From Cyclobacterium plantarum (lineage in GTDB: Bacteria; Bacteroidota; Bacteroidia; Cytophagales; Cyclobacteriaceae): 64,000 bases of DNA. Positions 39,532 to 49,085 of this stretch are shown here, in pieces. The stretch is from NCBI RefSeq assembly GCF_011290685.1, contig NZ_JAANYN010000004.1, positions 186,001 to 250,000 on the forward strand. Reading direction: 5' to 3'. The translations under genes and the position numbers were made by a program. Positions within the stretch are counted from its first letter, which is position 1, and every line of letters starts with the position of its first letter. Below the pieces are notes generated by a model. It did not search any database. It was given only the letters and a program-made list of their open reading frames with translations, and had not been told where the DNA came from.

Positions 39532-41376
39532 ATGAAAAAAACCATATCCTTTTGGTTTCTGACATTCCTCATTTATTCATCAGCCATTGGTCAGGAAAGC
39601 CAATGGCAACCTGTTAAAGATAAAATTCTTACGCCCTGGGCTCAAGATTTGGATCCGGAGGATCCACTTCCTGAGTATCCCCGTCCGCAAATGAAACGGG
39701 ATTCCTGGCAAAATTTAAACGGTTTGTGGGACTATGCCATAGTGGACAGAGGTACTCCCATGCCCAACTCATTTGATGGGGAAATTCTGGTTCCATTTGC
39801 CATTGAATCCGCATTATCCGGGGTGGGGAATAGGGTAGGAAAGGACAATGAACTTTGGTATTTCAAGGACATAGAAATACCCCGGGCTACCAGAAAGGAT
39901 AAAATATTGCTTCATTTTGGTGCTGTTGATTGGGAAGCTGAGGTTTTTGTCAACGGACAACCAGTAGGGCAGCACCAGGGGGGCTACGACCCTTTCTTTT
40001 TTGAGATCCAGGAAGCATTGAAATCAGGAAAAACCCAATCACTGGCCATCAGAGTATGGGATCCAACGGATGAGGGACCTCAACCCAGGGGCAAGCAGGT
40101 TAACGATCCAAGAGGAATTTGGTATACGCCGGTGACCGGCATCTGGCAAACAGTATGGCTTGAAGCTGTTCCTGAACAATACATATCCGAAATCAAAAAC
40201 ACACCTGATCTGGACAATAAACAAATAAAAGTTAGGCCTGATATCACTCATTTCAAAAAAGGGCAAAAAATAACCGTTAAATTGTTGGCTGAAGGGGAGC
40301 TTGTCGGTGAAACAACAGTGAATAATCAGGAAGAAGCCTTGTTTACCCTTTCCAGTCCCCAGGTTTGGAGCCCTGATAATCCTTTTCTTTATGATGTAGA
40401 GGTCACCTTAATGGAAGGCCGGAAGGAAATTGATCAGGTGACTGGATATACAGCTTTGCGGAAAATCAGCATGGAGCGGGATGCTAAAGGCATTCAGCGG
40501 ATGTTGTTGAATAATGAATTCCTTTTTCAATACGGCCCCCTCGACCAGGGTTGGTGGCCAGATGGACTGTATACGGCACCCACGGATGAGGCTTTACTAT
40601 TTGATATTCAAAAAACCAGGGACATGGGTTTTAATATGATCCGGAAACATGTCAAAGTAGAACCGGCCAGGTGGTATTACCATTGTGATCAGATGGGTAT
40701 GCTTGTCTGGCAGGATATGCCCAGTGGAGACATGGGCAACCGATGGGAATCCAGGCCAGGGGTACTCGGTAAAGGTACAGAAAAGCAGAGAACACCGGAA
40801 TCAGAAGCCATCTTCAGGAAGGAGTGGAAAGCCATTATGGATGCCAATTATAATTTTCCTTCTATCGTGGTTTGGGTACCATTTAATGAAGCCTGGGGAC
40901 AGTTCAATACTGAAGAAATCGTCAAATGGACCGTAAGACAGGATCCTACCCGTCTGGTGGATGGGGCAAGTGGAGGAAATTATACCAAGGCAGGCCAGAT
41001 TATGGATATGCACAATTATCCTGACCCGGTGATGCCTGACCCATCCATTTGGGGTAAGGACCAGATCATTGTTTTGGGGGAATATGGAGGGCTTGGCCTG
41101 CCTGTAGAGGGACATACCTGGCAGGAAAAAGATAACTGGGGATACCAAAGTTTTAAAAACAAATCCGAACTTCAGGACAGGTACAGCCAATTGATCAAGG
41201 ATTTAAAACCCCTTATCTTCCAAGGTTTATCTTCAGCTATTTATACCCAGACTACAGATGTGGAGGTAGAAGTGAACGGTTTAATGACTTACGACAGAAA
41301 GGTGGTTAAATTTGAGCCATCATTCTTAAAAAATAAACATGCCGAATTATATTCCATTAAAATCCCCATGAAATGA
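39532..41376 (+). CDS. Glycoside hydrolase family 2 enzyme
   Basis: A 614-residue GH2 enzyme with signal peptide (KKTISFWFLTFLIYSSAIGQ). Order: jelly-roll sugar-binding domain (WQNLNGLWDYAI and DWEAEVFVNGQPVGQHQGGY), an Ig-like domain (about 210-320), and a TIM barrel. The acid/base Glu is in WVPFNEAWGQF and the nucleophile Glu in IIVLGEYGG. It cleaves beta-galactosides, beta-glucuronides or similar, in the periplasm or at the surface. It overlaps the next gene, an aldose epimerase, by 4 bp, so released sugar is probably epimerised at once. Confidence 0.9.
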   Translation: MKKTISFWFLTFLIYSSAIGQESQWQPVKDKILTPWAQDLDPEDPLPEYPRPQMKRDSWQNLNGLWDYAIVDRGTPMPNSFDGEILVPFAIESALSGVGNRVGKDNELWYFKDIEIPRATRKDKILLHFGAVDWEAEVFVNGQPVGQHQGGYDPFFFEIQEALKSGKTQSLAIRVWDPTDEGPQPRGKQVNDPRGIWYTPVTGIWQTVWLEAVPEQYISEIKNTPDLDNKQIKVRPDITHFKKGQKITVKLLAEGELVGETTVNNQEEALFTLSSPQVWSPDNPFLYDVEVTLMEGRKEIDQVTGYTALRKISMERDAKGIQRMLLNNEFLFQYGPLDQGWWPDGLYTAPTDEALLFDIQKTRDMGFNMIRKHVKVEPARWYYHCDQMGMLVWQDMPSGDMGNRWESRPGVLGKGTEKQRTPESEAIFRKEWKAIMDANYNFPSIVVWVPFNEAWGQFNTEEIVKWTVRQDPTRLVDGASGGNYTKAGQIMDMHNYPDPVMPDPSIWGKDQIIVLGEYGGLGLPVEGHTWQEKDNWGYQSFKNKSELQDRYSQLIKDLKPLIFQGLSSAIYTQTTDVEVEVNGLMTYDRKVVKFEPSFLKNKHAELYSIKIPMK

Positions 41377-42539
41377 AATCAACAATAATAAGTTCTTTGG
41401 TACTATCAGGCCTTTTGCTGGCCTGTGGATCGGGAGACACACAACAATCTGAAGAAAATCAGGAAACTCAATCTTTAACAGCAATGGATAAATCAAAATT
41501 TGAAAAAACCATCGATGGAAAACCCGTCAAATTGTACCGGCTCACCAATAAAAATGGTATGGAAATGACGGTTACCAATTTTGGTGCGCGGGTGGTAGAG
41601 CTTTTTGCTCCTGATAGAAATGGCAATTTTGAGGATGTGGTGCTGGGATATGATAATCTGGAAGATTACATCAACCATCCCGGGTCCTATTATGGAGCTC
41701 CGATCGGACGGTATGGCAACCGCATTGCGGATGCTGAATTTACACTGGATGGTGAGATCTATGAACTGGAGGCAAATAACGGTCCCAATAACCTGCATGG
41801 TTGGCCGGGGGGATACCATATTGTGGTTTGGGATGTAATTGAAGCCACGGATCAGAAACTGGCCATGAAATACGTTTCGGCAGATGGGCATGGAGGCTTT
41901 CCGGGAGAGCTGACCATATATATGAATTACTTTCTGACCGATGAAAATGAATTTAAAATCACCTATGAGGCTACTACCAATAAGCCTACTATCGTGAACC
42001 TCACCCACCACTCTTTCTTTAACCTGAATGGGCATGGTGAAGGGGATGTCCGCAATCACATGTTGGAATTAAATGCAGATAAATTTACTCCGGTCAATGA
42101 GGTATTGATACCCTTAGGGGAATTGCGGCCGGTGGAAGGTACTCCCATGGACTTTACATCAGCCCATTTAATTGGAGAAAGGATTGATGCTGACTATGAA
42201 CAATTGCAAAAAGGGGGTGGATACGACCACAATTGGGTAATCAACAGGGAAGAAGGTAACAGGGGTACCAAACTGGTTGCCACCGTTTGGGTACCTGAAA
42301 ATGGCCGAAAAATGGAAGTATTTACCGATCAGCCTGGTATTCAGGTGTATACGGGGAATTTTATGGATGGAACATCTCCTTCAAAAGGGGACAAAACCTA
42401 TGGCAAACGGGGAGCTATTTGTCTGGAAACCCAACATTTTCCGGATTCTCCCAATCAGCCTCAGTTTCCTTCAGTAACCTTGAGACCCGGTGAAACTTAC
42501 GCCCATGAATGTGTGTATAAGTTTTCTGTAACTGAGTAA
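41373..42539 (+). CDS. galM: Aldose 1-epimerase lipoprotein
   Basis: A 388-residue mutarotase with a lipoprotein signal (LLLACGSGD). Family marks: NFGARVVELFAPDR, APIGRYGNRIADAEF, NNLHGWPGG, catalytic His in NLTHHSFFNL and the Glu in CLETQHFPDSPN. It interconverts alpha and beta anomers of free aldoses. Being lipid-anchored it acts in the periplasm or at the membrane. The ATGA overlap with the GH2 gene and the 3-bp gap to the lactonase gene form a tight three-gene operon. Confidence 0.92.
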   Translation: MKSTIISSLVLSGLLLACGSGDTQQSEENQETQSLTAMDKSKFEKTIDGKPVKLYRLTNKNGMEMTVTNFGARVVELFAPDRNGNFEDVVLGYDNLEDYINHPGSYYGAPIGRYGNRIADAEFTLDGEIYELEANNGPNNLHGWPGGYHIVVWDVIEATDQKLAMKYVSADGHGGFPGELTIYMNYFLTDENEFKITYEATTNKPTIVNLTHHSFFNLNGHGEGDVRNHMLELNADKFTPVNEVLIPLGELRPVEGTPMDFTSAHLIGERIDADYEQLQKGGGYDHNWVINREEGNRGTKLVATVWVPENGRKMEVFTDQPGIQVYTGNFMDGTSPSKGDKTYGKRGAICLETQHFPDSPNQPQFPSVTLRPGETYAHECVYKFSVTE

Positions 42540-42542
42540 GTG

Positions 42543-43589
42543 ATGTTAAAACTCAACCATTTCCTTATTCCGGCCCTCCTGGTAATGGCGGCATGTTCGA
42601 CCGAAAAATCCGGTAGCAAAAGCCATCTGGAAAATAGTGATCCCGATTCCATTGGAAACTATCTGCCCTTGACTATTGATGTGGCGGATAAGGCATTGGA
42701 AGAAATCATCCATTCTTCAGCCAAAGCTACTATCATTGGAAGTGGTTTTTCCTGGACTGAAGGTCCCTTGTGGCTGGAAGAGGAGGAAATGCTTTTATTT
42801 TCTGAAATACCCGCCAATAAAATTCATTATTGGAAGGAGGGAGGAGAATCCAAAGTTTACCTGGAACCTGCTGGTTTTACCGGAACTGTCTCCCGTGGAG
42901 GGGAATTGGGATCCAATGGACTCTTGCTGGATCCTGCTGGTAAACTTGTTCTTTGTCAGCATGGGGACAGGCGGCTCGCCAGAATGCTAGCACCCTTGTC
43001 TGATCCGGAACCCAATTTTGAAACAATCGTGAGTGAATATGAAGGAAAACCATTTAACAGTCCCAATGATGCGGTTTATGACAGGGAAGGGAACCTTTAT
43101 TTTACAGATCCGCCATATGGTTTGGAATTCAATATGGAGGATCCGGCAAAATCTATTCCTTTTCAGGGGGTATACCGTTTCAGCCGTGATGGTACCCTGG
43201 ACCTGCTTTTGGATAGCCTCAGCAGACCAAATGGTCTTGCCTTTTTACCCGGTGAAAAAGAGTTGATTATAGCTAATTCCGATCCGAAAAAACCTTATTG
43301 GTACATTTATAGCCTGGATAATGGTGGTACCTTATCCAATGGCCGAATTTATCAGGATGCCAGTCAGCTGGTGCAGGGAGAACCTGGACTTCCGGATGGC
43401 TTAAAGATAAGGAGCGATGGAGTCGTTTTTGCCACTGGACCCGGTGGAATATGGGTTTTCAATCCTTCCGGGAAATTTTTGGGAAGGTTGAAGGTGGGAG
43501 AATTGGTATCCAATGTAGCCTTAAATAAAGAAGAGGATGTTTTGTTTGTGACAGCTGACAGCTTTGTGGTGATGATACCCTTGCTTTGA
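42543..43589 (+). CDS. SMP-30/gluconolactonase family lipoprotein
   Basis: ATG 42543 gives 348 residues with a lipoprotein signal (LLVMAACSTE). The six-bladed propeller carries the metal ligands in SWTEGPLWL, FNSPNDAVYDREGN, LSRPNGLAFLPG and GLPDGLKIRSDG. The family opens sugar lactones such as gluconolactone or xylonolactone. As the third gene of the GH2/epimerase operon it suggests that the released aldose is oxidised to a lactone in the periplasm before hydrolysis. The dehydrogenase would have to come from elsewhere, for example the divergent cytochrome-like protein. Confidence 0.85.
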   Translation: MLKLNHFLIPALLVMAACSTEKSGSKSHLENSDPDSIGNYLPLTIDVADKALEEIIHSSAKATIIGSGFSWTEGPLWLEEEEMLLFSEIPANKIHYWKEGGESKVYLEPAGFTGTVSRGGELGSNGLLLDPAGKLVLCQHGDRRLARMLAPLSDPEPNFETIVSEYEGKPFNSPNDAVYDREGNLYFTDPPYGLEFNMEDPAKSIPFQGVYRFSRDGTLDLLLDSLSRPNGLAFLPGEKELIIANSDPKKPYWYIYSLDNGGTLSNGRIYQDASQLVQGEPGLPDGLKIRSDGVVFATGPGGIWVFNPSGKFLGRLKVGELVSNVALNKEEDVLFVTADSFVVMIPLL

Positions 43590-43614
43590 CAAGAGGGAAG
43601 TTTGCCGGAAGCTT

Positions 43615-44760
43615 TTACCCAGTGAATTTGAGCATAGGTATTATTTCTTTCAGCCTATTCTTGATCTTGTCAGGAAAAGGTTTTTTACCCATAAAGATAT
43701 CAGTCAACAATTCGCAGCCTTTTTGACCATATTTCTGAATCAGCAGATTTCTCAGGGAGGGTTGGGTATAAAAGACCCAGCCCATGATAGCCGACGTTTT
43801 CAACTCAGGTAAAAGTTTTTCCTCCAGTTTTTTCTGGTAAGCCAGGTTGGCGATTTGAACATGCTCAAAATTCTCGGCGATTGCTGAAGCTACCAATTCT
43901 CCTGAATACAGGGCATTAGATATCCCTTCTGCAGTCAGAGGGTCTGCAAAACCGGCAGCATCACCTGCAAGAAAAACCGGGCCTTTTGAAAACCCTTCCT
44001 TGCGGGGACTAATTGGAATTTGAAAACCGTGGGCGGAAGCGGATAATATTTCCTTTATACCTAATTTTTCCAGGTAATCCTGGTATAAAGCTTTCAGATT
44101 TATTTTTTGCTTTTTCAGGCAACCAACTCCAATGGACAAATGATTCTCTTTTGGAAAACACCAGGCATATCCATGTGGAACTGCATCCACGTCAAATCTC
44201 ACCTTTTTGGACAACCTTTCGAAGTCCGCCTTGCCTACAGTGACTTCATATTCCAAAGCCGGGATAAGCTTTCTGCTTTCCCCCCAGCCTGCCATTTTTG
44301 CCGTAGGACTTAGTGCACCATCTGCAGCTATCAGGTAGCGGCATTGAATGTTACCGGCTGAAGTTTGCAGGATAAGACCATTTTCTACTGGAACTAACCC
44401 ATTTAATTGGGTTTTATCCATAATTTGCGCACCCTTTTCCCTTGCTTGATCCACCAGCAACGCATCAAATCCGTCCCTCATCACCATGCTGATAATAGGT
44501 TCGGTTCTTTTGGTAGAGAAATAATGTGTGGAATTTTCGAAATATACTTCAAGCTCATGGAATTCCCTTTGTATCAAAGAGGAGATGTCAAAAGGCAGGC
44601 GGTTTCTGCCACGAAATACCAGTCCGCCACCACAGGTTTTATAACGGGGCAGCATTTCCTTTTCGATGATCAATACTTTCATATTCCGGGAAGCGGCTAT
44701 GTAGGCAGCCATGGCTCCAGCCGGACCCCCGCCAATGATGGCTATATCAAATGAATTCAT
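43615..44760 (-). CDS. Geranylgeranyl-reductase-type FAD-dependent oxidoreductase
   Basis: A 381-residue flavoprotein. It begins with the dinucleotide fold DIAIIGGGPAGAMAAYIAA and the IIEKEMLPRYKTCGGGL motif of the geranylgeranyl reductase family, and later has the flavin-binding FLAGDAAGFADPLTAEGISN. The family reduces isoprenoid chains or halogenated/phenolic compounds. In Bacteroidota it is often near flexirubin or menaquinone-like genes, none of which is seen here. The unknown gene at 44772 ends only 11 bp before its start, so they are probably co-transcribed. Confidence 0.85.
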   Translation of the reverse strand: MNSFDIAIIGGGPAGAMAAYIAASRNMKVLIIEKEMLPRYKTCGGGLVFRGRNRLPFDISSLIQREFHELEVYFENSTHYFSTKRTEPIISMVMRDGFDALLVDQAREKGAQIMDKTQLNGLVPVENGLILQTSAGNIQCRYLIAADGALSPTAKMAGWGESRKLIPALEYEVTVGKADFERLSKKVRFDVDAVPHGYAWCFPKENHLSIGVGCLKKQKINLKALYQDYLEKLGIKEILSASAHGFQIPISPRKEGFSKGPVFLAGDAAGFADPLTAEGISNALYSGELVASAIAENFEHVQIANLAYQKKLEEKLLPELKTSAIMGWVFYTQPSLRNLLIQKYGQKGCELLTDIFMGKKPFPDKIKNRLKEIIPMLKFTG

Positions 44761-44771
44761 GCATTTAAAAA

Positions 44772-45128
44772 TTAAATATCGTCAGGTTCTCTTTCAGGAA
44801 TATAGGGGCCGGATAAAATGATTTTGGTGACAGGTGAATTGGCTTCATAATCGATTTTCATTTTGTCTTGATCTGTTTCATTTATATTCAGACAGGCATT
44901 ATAAAAAACCTTATTAAATCCCAGCCACAATGAGCCCTTAATTATAGAAACAGAGGCTTCCCAGGATAGCAGCCTGATATTTTCTGCTATAGCTCCCTCT
45001 GTTTTAGTATAAAGACTTAGAAAAATGGCCAATTCCTTCCTTTTTTGTTCGAAAATAAGAGGTAGCGCATTTTTAAATTCCTTTTCCGAAATTGGTTCTT
45101 CCCAACTTAAAACCCAATTTTCCTGCAT
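44772..45128 (-). CDS. Hypothetical 118-residue protein
   Basis: No family recognised. The protein is soluble and acidic at both ends, with a Trp-rich start (NWVLSWEEPIS), a central helix-like stretch and a Pro-rich end (SGPYIPEREPDDI). It lies 11 bp before the flavoprotein gene and is likely the first gene of that operon. A short inverted repeat (TACCTG-TTTATT-CAGGTA, 45155-45172) lies 27 bp upstream of its ATG. Confidence 0.5.
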   Translation of the reverse strand: MQENWVLSWEEPISEKEFKNALPLIFEQKRKELAIFLSLYTKTEGAIAENIRLLSWEASVSIIKGSLWLGFNKVFYNACLNINETDQDKMKIDYEANSPVTKIILSGPYIPEREPDDI

Positions 45129-45446
45129 GCTTAAAATTATTTATAAATTTTCCCTACCTGTTTATTCAGGTATAAACCCAATAGTCCATTTGTGAATAAT
45201 CCATGTATTCATACGTGAAACCTAAGGAGATTTAAAAATAATTAATTAAATTGATTTCTTTCAGCATTGATTTAAAAAGTCAACCCCCAAACATTCATGC
45301 ATACCCACGGCCTTTGCTTCATTTTCATTTATTTTTTATTACCCATTCCTCCTGAAAATTGCTGTAATATAGTATGCTAATTCAAAAATTCTTTGGTCGC
45401 AATTCAATAATAATAAATCTATAACCTTTAAAATTAACCATAAAGA
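45129..45446. other. Divergent intergenic region between flavoprotein and sugar operons
   Basis: 318 bp with no gene. It contains two perfect short palindromes (45155-45172 and 45193-45211) near the minus-strand start. The plus-strand half is AT-rich, with TTTG at 45392-45395 but no good -7 box. Confidence 0.5.
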
Positions 45447-46154
45447 ATGAAACCAATTGTTCAAATCAGTCTGGATTTAACCAATATTGATGAAGCTCTG
45501 GAAACTGCAGCACTGGCCATGCGTGCCGGTGTGGACTGGTTGGAGGCAGGGACACCATTGATCCTTGCCGAAGGCTTGCACGGCGTGCGCAAGTTGAGAG
45601 AAGCTTTTCCAGACACCCCTATAGTTGCAGACCTGAAAACCATGGATGGAGGGTATCTGGAAGCAGAAATGATGGCCAGGGCCGGAGCAACCCATGTAGT
45701 TGTGATGGCAAGAGCCCATGAGGAGACCATCAAATGTGTGGTACAGGCAGGTAAAGACCATGGTATAAAAGTAATGGGGGATAATTTGGGCTGTCCGGAT
45801 ATGGTTCAGGGGGCCAGATTTCTGGAGGACCTGGGCTGCGATTTTATTGTTCACCACATTGGGTATGATGAAAGGAGAGGGATCGCTGCACAGGGAAAAC
45901 GCATGCCCAGCCCACTGGACCAACTGAAGGAAATTGTTGACGCAGTAAGTATTCCAGTACAGGCTGTTGGTGGATTGAGTTTGGAGCAAGCCATCTCTAC
46001 ACCTGGCTTTGGAGCTCCATTAGTGGTACTTGGGGCACCATTGACCATTGATGCGGATGCCTTTAAAACTGCCGATGGAGACCTGGAAGCTTCTCTCAGA
46101 AAAATCTGTGCGGCTGTGCATGCACATGGGGATGTGGCTATTAAACAGAAATAA
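45447..46154 (+). CDS. OMPDC-superfamily protein (3-hexulose-6-phosphate synthase / 3-keto-gulonate-6-P decarboxylase-like)
   Basis: A 235-residue TIM barrel of the orotidine-phosphate decarboxylase suprafamily. It has the strand-1 Asp in QISLDLTNIDEAL, the hallmark DLKTMDGG (Asp, Lys, Asp triad), MGDNLGCPDMVQGA and a phosphate-binding end QAVGGLSL plus VVLGAPLT. Known relatives are hexulose-phosphate synthase and keto-gulonate-phosphate decarboxylase (UlaD). It opens a four-gene operon with two dehydrogenases and an isomerase, so it may act on a keto-sugar acid. The exact reaction is not shown. Confidence 0.8.
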   Translation: MKPIVQISLDLTNIDEALETAALAMRAGVDWLEAGTPLILAEGLHGVRKLREAFPDTPIVADLKTMDGGYLEAEMMARAGATHVVVMARAHEETIKCVVQAGKDHGIKVMGDNLGCPDMVQGARFLEDLGCDFIVHHIGYDERRGIAAQGKRMPSPLDQLKEIVDAVSIPVQAVGGLSLEQAISTPGFGAPLVVLGAPLTIDADAFKTADGDLEASLRKICAAVHAHGDVAIKQK

Positions 46155-46176
46155 CTTTTAAAAAAACCTTATATCA

Positions 46177-47202
46177 ATGAAATCAGCAGCTGTAGTTAAT
46201 TATGCGGAGACCAAAGGTTCCGTGGAAGTGAGAGAAATTGAAAAGCCGGAGATAAGCAATGGGGAAGTTTTGCTGGAAGTGGCCAATGTCGGTGTTTGTG
46301 GCAGTGATCTGCACCAATGGACAGCTGATCATAGCTGGCCGGTAAATTATCCTGTAGTTCTTGGGCACGAGTTTGGGGGAAAAATTTTGGAAGTTGGACC
46401 CGGGGTGGATGGATGGAATACCGGGGATCGTGTGGTAAGTGAAACCGCAGCCGTGATCGACCCCATGAACCCCATGAGCAGGGTAGGACTGTATAATTTG
46501 GACCCCACCCGAAAGGGCTTTGGATATGGAGTTAATGGGGCCATGACCCGGTATGTGAAAGTTCCGGCACGTTGCCTTCACCATGTTCCGGACCAGGTTC
46601 CATTTGAAGAGGCTTGTTTGACAGAGCCTTGTTGCGTGGCTTACAATGCCGTGGTCATGAATTCAGCCATCAAGCCTGGTGATCGGGTACTGGTGATAGG
46701 TCCGGGAACCATAGGAATGCTATGTGCTGTAATGGCGAAACTTAACGGGGCAGAAGTAGCGGTTCTTGGACTGGAAGCAGACAAAGGCAGATTGGAAATT
46801 GCCAAAGGATATGGCTGCGAGGGGATCATTGGAGATGCCACAGATTGGGCTAAATCCAGGGATGGTCTGGGAGCAGATCTGATAGTAGATGCCGCTGGTG
46901 CCAGTGCCACCCTGAAAATTGCCATGAATCTGGTAAGACCCAATGGGCAAATCACAAAAGTAGGCTGGGGCCCCCAACCCTGTAACTTTTCTTTGGACCC
47001 TATAGTGCAGAAGAATGTCCGGCTCCAGGGAAGTTTTAGCCATAACTGGCCCATATGGGAAAAGGTAATTGGCATGATGGGTTCTGGTATGTTGGATGTA
47101 AAACCCATAATCGGAGGCATCTGGCCGGTAACTTCCTGGTTGGAGGCCTTTGAAAAAATGCACCACGGTGAAGTGGTAAAAAGTGTACTCAAACCGGTTT
47201 AA
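46177..47202 (+). CDS. Zinc-dependent medium-chain alcohol/polyol dehydrogenase
   Basis: A 341-residue MDR dehydrogenase. Catalytic zinc ligands are in GVCGSDLHQW (Cys) and VLGHEFGG (His, Glu). The Rossmann motif is VIGPGTIGMLCAVMA. The four-Cys structural zinc loop of typical sorbitol or threonine dehydrogenases is absent; the region instead reads SRVGLYNLDPTRKGF. It probably oxidises a sugar alcohol or sugar acid with NAD(P). The gene is second in the operon; the SDR gene follows after 2 bp. Confidence 0.86.
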   Translation: MKSAAVVNYAETKGSVEVREIEKPEISNGEVLLEVANVGVCGSDLHQWTADHSWPVNYPVVLGHEFGGKILEVGPGVDGWNTGDRVVSETAAVIDPMNPMSRVGLYNLDPTRKGFGYGVNGAMTRYVKVPARCLHHVPDQVPFEEACLTEPCCVAYNAVVMNSAIKPGDRVLVIGPGTIGMLCAVMAKLNGAEVAVLGLEADKGRLEIAKGYGCEGIIGDATDWAKSRDGLGADLIVDAAGASATLKIAMNLVRPNGQITKVGWGPQPCNFSLDPIVQKNVRLQGSFSHNWPIWEKVIGMMGSGMLDVKPIIGGIWPVTSWLEAFEKMHHGEVVKSVLKPV

Positions 47203-47204
47203 AA

Positions 47205-47996
47205 ATGAGATTGAAAGGAAAAGTTATCATCGTAACCGGCAGTACTACCGGAATAGGAAAGGCTATTGCCATTCGTTGTGCCCAGGAAGGTGCAAAAGTT
47301 GTAGTTCATGGTTTGGAAAAAGACTGGGGAGAGGCAGTGGTCCATACCATCGGAAAACATCAGGCGGTTTTACATGTGGAGGACCTCCAGGAAGAGGGCT
47401 GCGCGGACAGGCTGATAGGTCTGGCCAAAAAAACTTTTGGAAGACTGGACGCTGTGGTAAACAATGCCGCCTGGGTGGTGTCTTCTGATTTTCAGTCCGT
47501 TGATAAATCCTTTTTACAAAAGGTTCTGACCATCAATTCCATTGCTCCTTTTTTACTGATCAAAGCAGCCTTACCTGATTTGGAAAGCAATAAAGGCAAT
47601 GTGCTTAACATTGGTTCTGTCAATGCCTGGAGTGGGGAACCCAATTTATTGGCCTACAGCATGTCAAAGGGAGCATTGATGACCATGACCAGAAATCTTG
47701 GAGATAGCCTGTTTCGGGACCATGGGGTCAGGGTCAATCAGATCAACCCGGGATGGGTGTTGACAGAAACGGAGAAAGAAAGAAAGAAAGGTCACGGTCT
47801 TTCCGATAATTGGTACGAGAGTTTACCCGGAATGTATGCCCCAGCCGGAAGGATCATTGCCCCGGAAGAAATAGCTGCGGGAGCCGTTTTCTGGCTATCA
47901 GATGAATGCGGCCCTGTCAGTGGTCAGGTAATGGAATTGGAGCAGTATCCCCTGATAGGAAGGAATGCACCAAAAGATACAAGTACAATCAAATAA
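47205..47996 (+). CDS. SDR family sugar-type dehydrogenase
   Basis: A 263-residue short-chain dehydrogenase with TGSTTGIG near residues 11-18, NNAAWVV, a Ser in NIGSVNAWSG and YSMSK with the catalytic Tyr and Lys. The substrate loop differs from FabG (RKKGHGLSDNWYESLPGMY). Its position 2 bp after the MDR dehydrogenase suggests oxidation at a second carbon of the same sugar acid. The substrate is unknown. Confidence 0.85.
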   Translation: MRLKGKVIIVTGSTTGIGKAIAIRCAQEGAKVVVHGLEKDWGEAVVHTIGKHQAVLHVEDLQEEGCADRLIGLAKKTFGRLDAVVNNAAWVVSSDFQSVDKSFLQKVLTINSIAPFLLIKAALPDLESNKGNVLNIGSVNAWSGEPNLLAYSMSKGALMTMTRNLGDSLFRDHGVRVNQINPGWVLTETEKERKKGHGLSDNWYESLPGMYAPAGRIIAPEEIAAGAVFWLSDECGPVSGQVMELEQYPLIGRNAPKDTSTIK

Positions 47997-48011
47997 ACAA
48001 ACGAAAAATAT

Positions 48012-48896
48012 ATGCCCAAATTAGCAGCATTCCCAAAAGCCTATATGCAGGCCCTGTGTAAGGATGGTACCATGAAAGTTGAGGAATGGATCCGCCTGGC
48101 AGCCAAACTGGACATTGATGGCCTGGAGTGGTATGCAGGTTTTCTGGAAATGGAGGATCAATCCAATTGGCCGAAATTCAGGAAAATGGTGGAAGATACA
48201 GGTAAAGTGATACCTATGATGTGTTGTTCCCCTGATTTTACACATCCTGACCGGGAATTCCGGGAAAATGAAATCCAAAAACAAAAAAACTGGATTGACA
48301 TGACCCATACTCTTGGCGGCAGTTATTGCAGGGTACTTTCGGGGCAAAAAAGGCCGGAACTGAGCATCAATGAGGGTGTTAAACTTGCTTCTGAATCTAT
48401 CATGGCCTGTATTCCTTATGCAGAGGAGAGGGGAATTACTCTGATTCTGGAAAACCACTACAAAGATGACTTCTGGGAGTATCCGGAATTTGCCCAGAAA
48501 ATGGATGTTTTTTGTCAACTTGTAGACAGCATCCAGCATCCCAACTTTGGTGTAAATTACGATCCCAGTAATACCTTTTTGGCAGGAGAAGACCCCTTGG
48601 AATTGCTGGCAAAAGTCTCCCACAGGGTGGTAAGCATGCATGCCAGTGACCGGTACCTCAAATACGGCACCATAGAAGACCTTCAAAAAGAAGAAGGAGG
48701 TGCTGTTGGCTATGCCAAAAGGTTGAGTCACGGAGAAATCGGAAAAGGATTGAATGATTATGATGCCATATTCACAGAATTGAAAAGTGTTGGATTTGAT
48801 GGATGGATCAGTATAGAAGATGGGGTGGATGGAATGGATCAACTGGAAAGAAGTGTTTTATTTCTAAAGAATAAAATAGCCAGATATTGGCCTTGA
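48012..48896 (+). CDS. Sugar phosphate isomerase/epimerase (xylose isomerase-like TIM barrel)
   Basis: A 294-residue member of the AP endonuclease 2/IolE/hydroxypyruvate-isomerase superfamily. Metal-ligand candidates are the Glu in TLILENHYK, the Asp in GVNYDPSN, the His in VVSMHASDRY and the Glu in WISIEDG. There is no signal peptide, so it is cytosolic. It is the last gene of the operon beginning at 45447 and probably interconverts a keto-sugar formed by the two dehydrogenases. Confidence 0.84.
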   Translation: MPKLAAFPKAYMQALCKDGTMKVEEWIRLAAKLDIDGLEWYAGFLEMEDQSNWPKFRKMVEDTGKVIPMMCCSPDFTHPDREFRENEIQKQKNWIDMTHTLGGSYCRVLSGQKRPELSINEGVKLASESIMACIPYAEERGITLILENHYKDDFWEYPEFAQKMDVFCQLVDSIQHPNFGVNYDPSNTFLAGEDPLELLAKVSHRVVSMHASDRYLKYGTIEDLQKEEGGAVGYAKRLSHGEIGKGLNDYDAIFTELKSVGFDGWISIEDGVDGMDQLERSVLFLKNKIARYWP

Positions 48897-49001
48897 TCAA
48901 TGGTTTCTTTTCATTTCAGACCAATTTTAGTACTTTGAGAAACGGCTAAATGGGACATTAAGCATGCTAAAATGGGTTTCAATAGCCAGATATTATTCAA
49001 G

Positions 49002-49030
49002 CCAGGCACTGGCATGTTTGTCTTGCCTGG
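49002..49030. promoter_or_regulatory. 7-bp inverted repeat upstream of the lactonase gene
   Basis: CCAGGCA (49002-49008) and TGCCTGG (49024-49030) are perfect inverted copies separated by 15 bp, in the 189-bp gap between the isomerase and the lactonase. It could be an operator or a weak stem; no T run follows. Confidence 0.3.
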
Positions 49031-49085
49031 GCCTGATAATCAGGAAGAAAGCAACCCGTTTTGTAAAGATTAAATTGAAGTAATT

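Noticed and set aside
44407-44754. 115-codon open frame antisense to the flavoprotein gene
   Set aside because: Its composition follows the opposite strand's codons; the minus-strand gene has clear family motifs.
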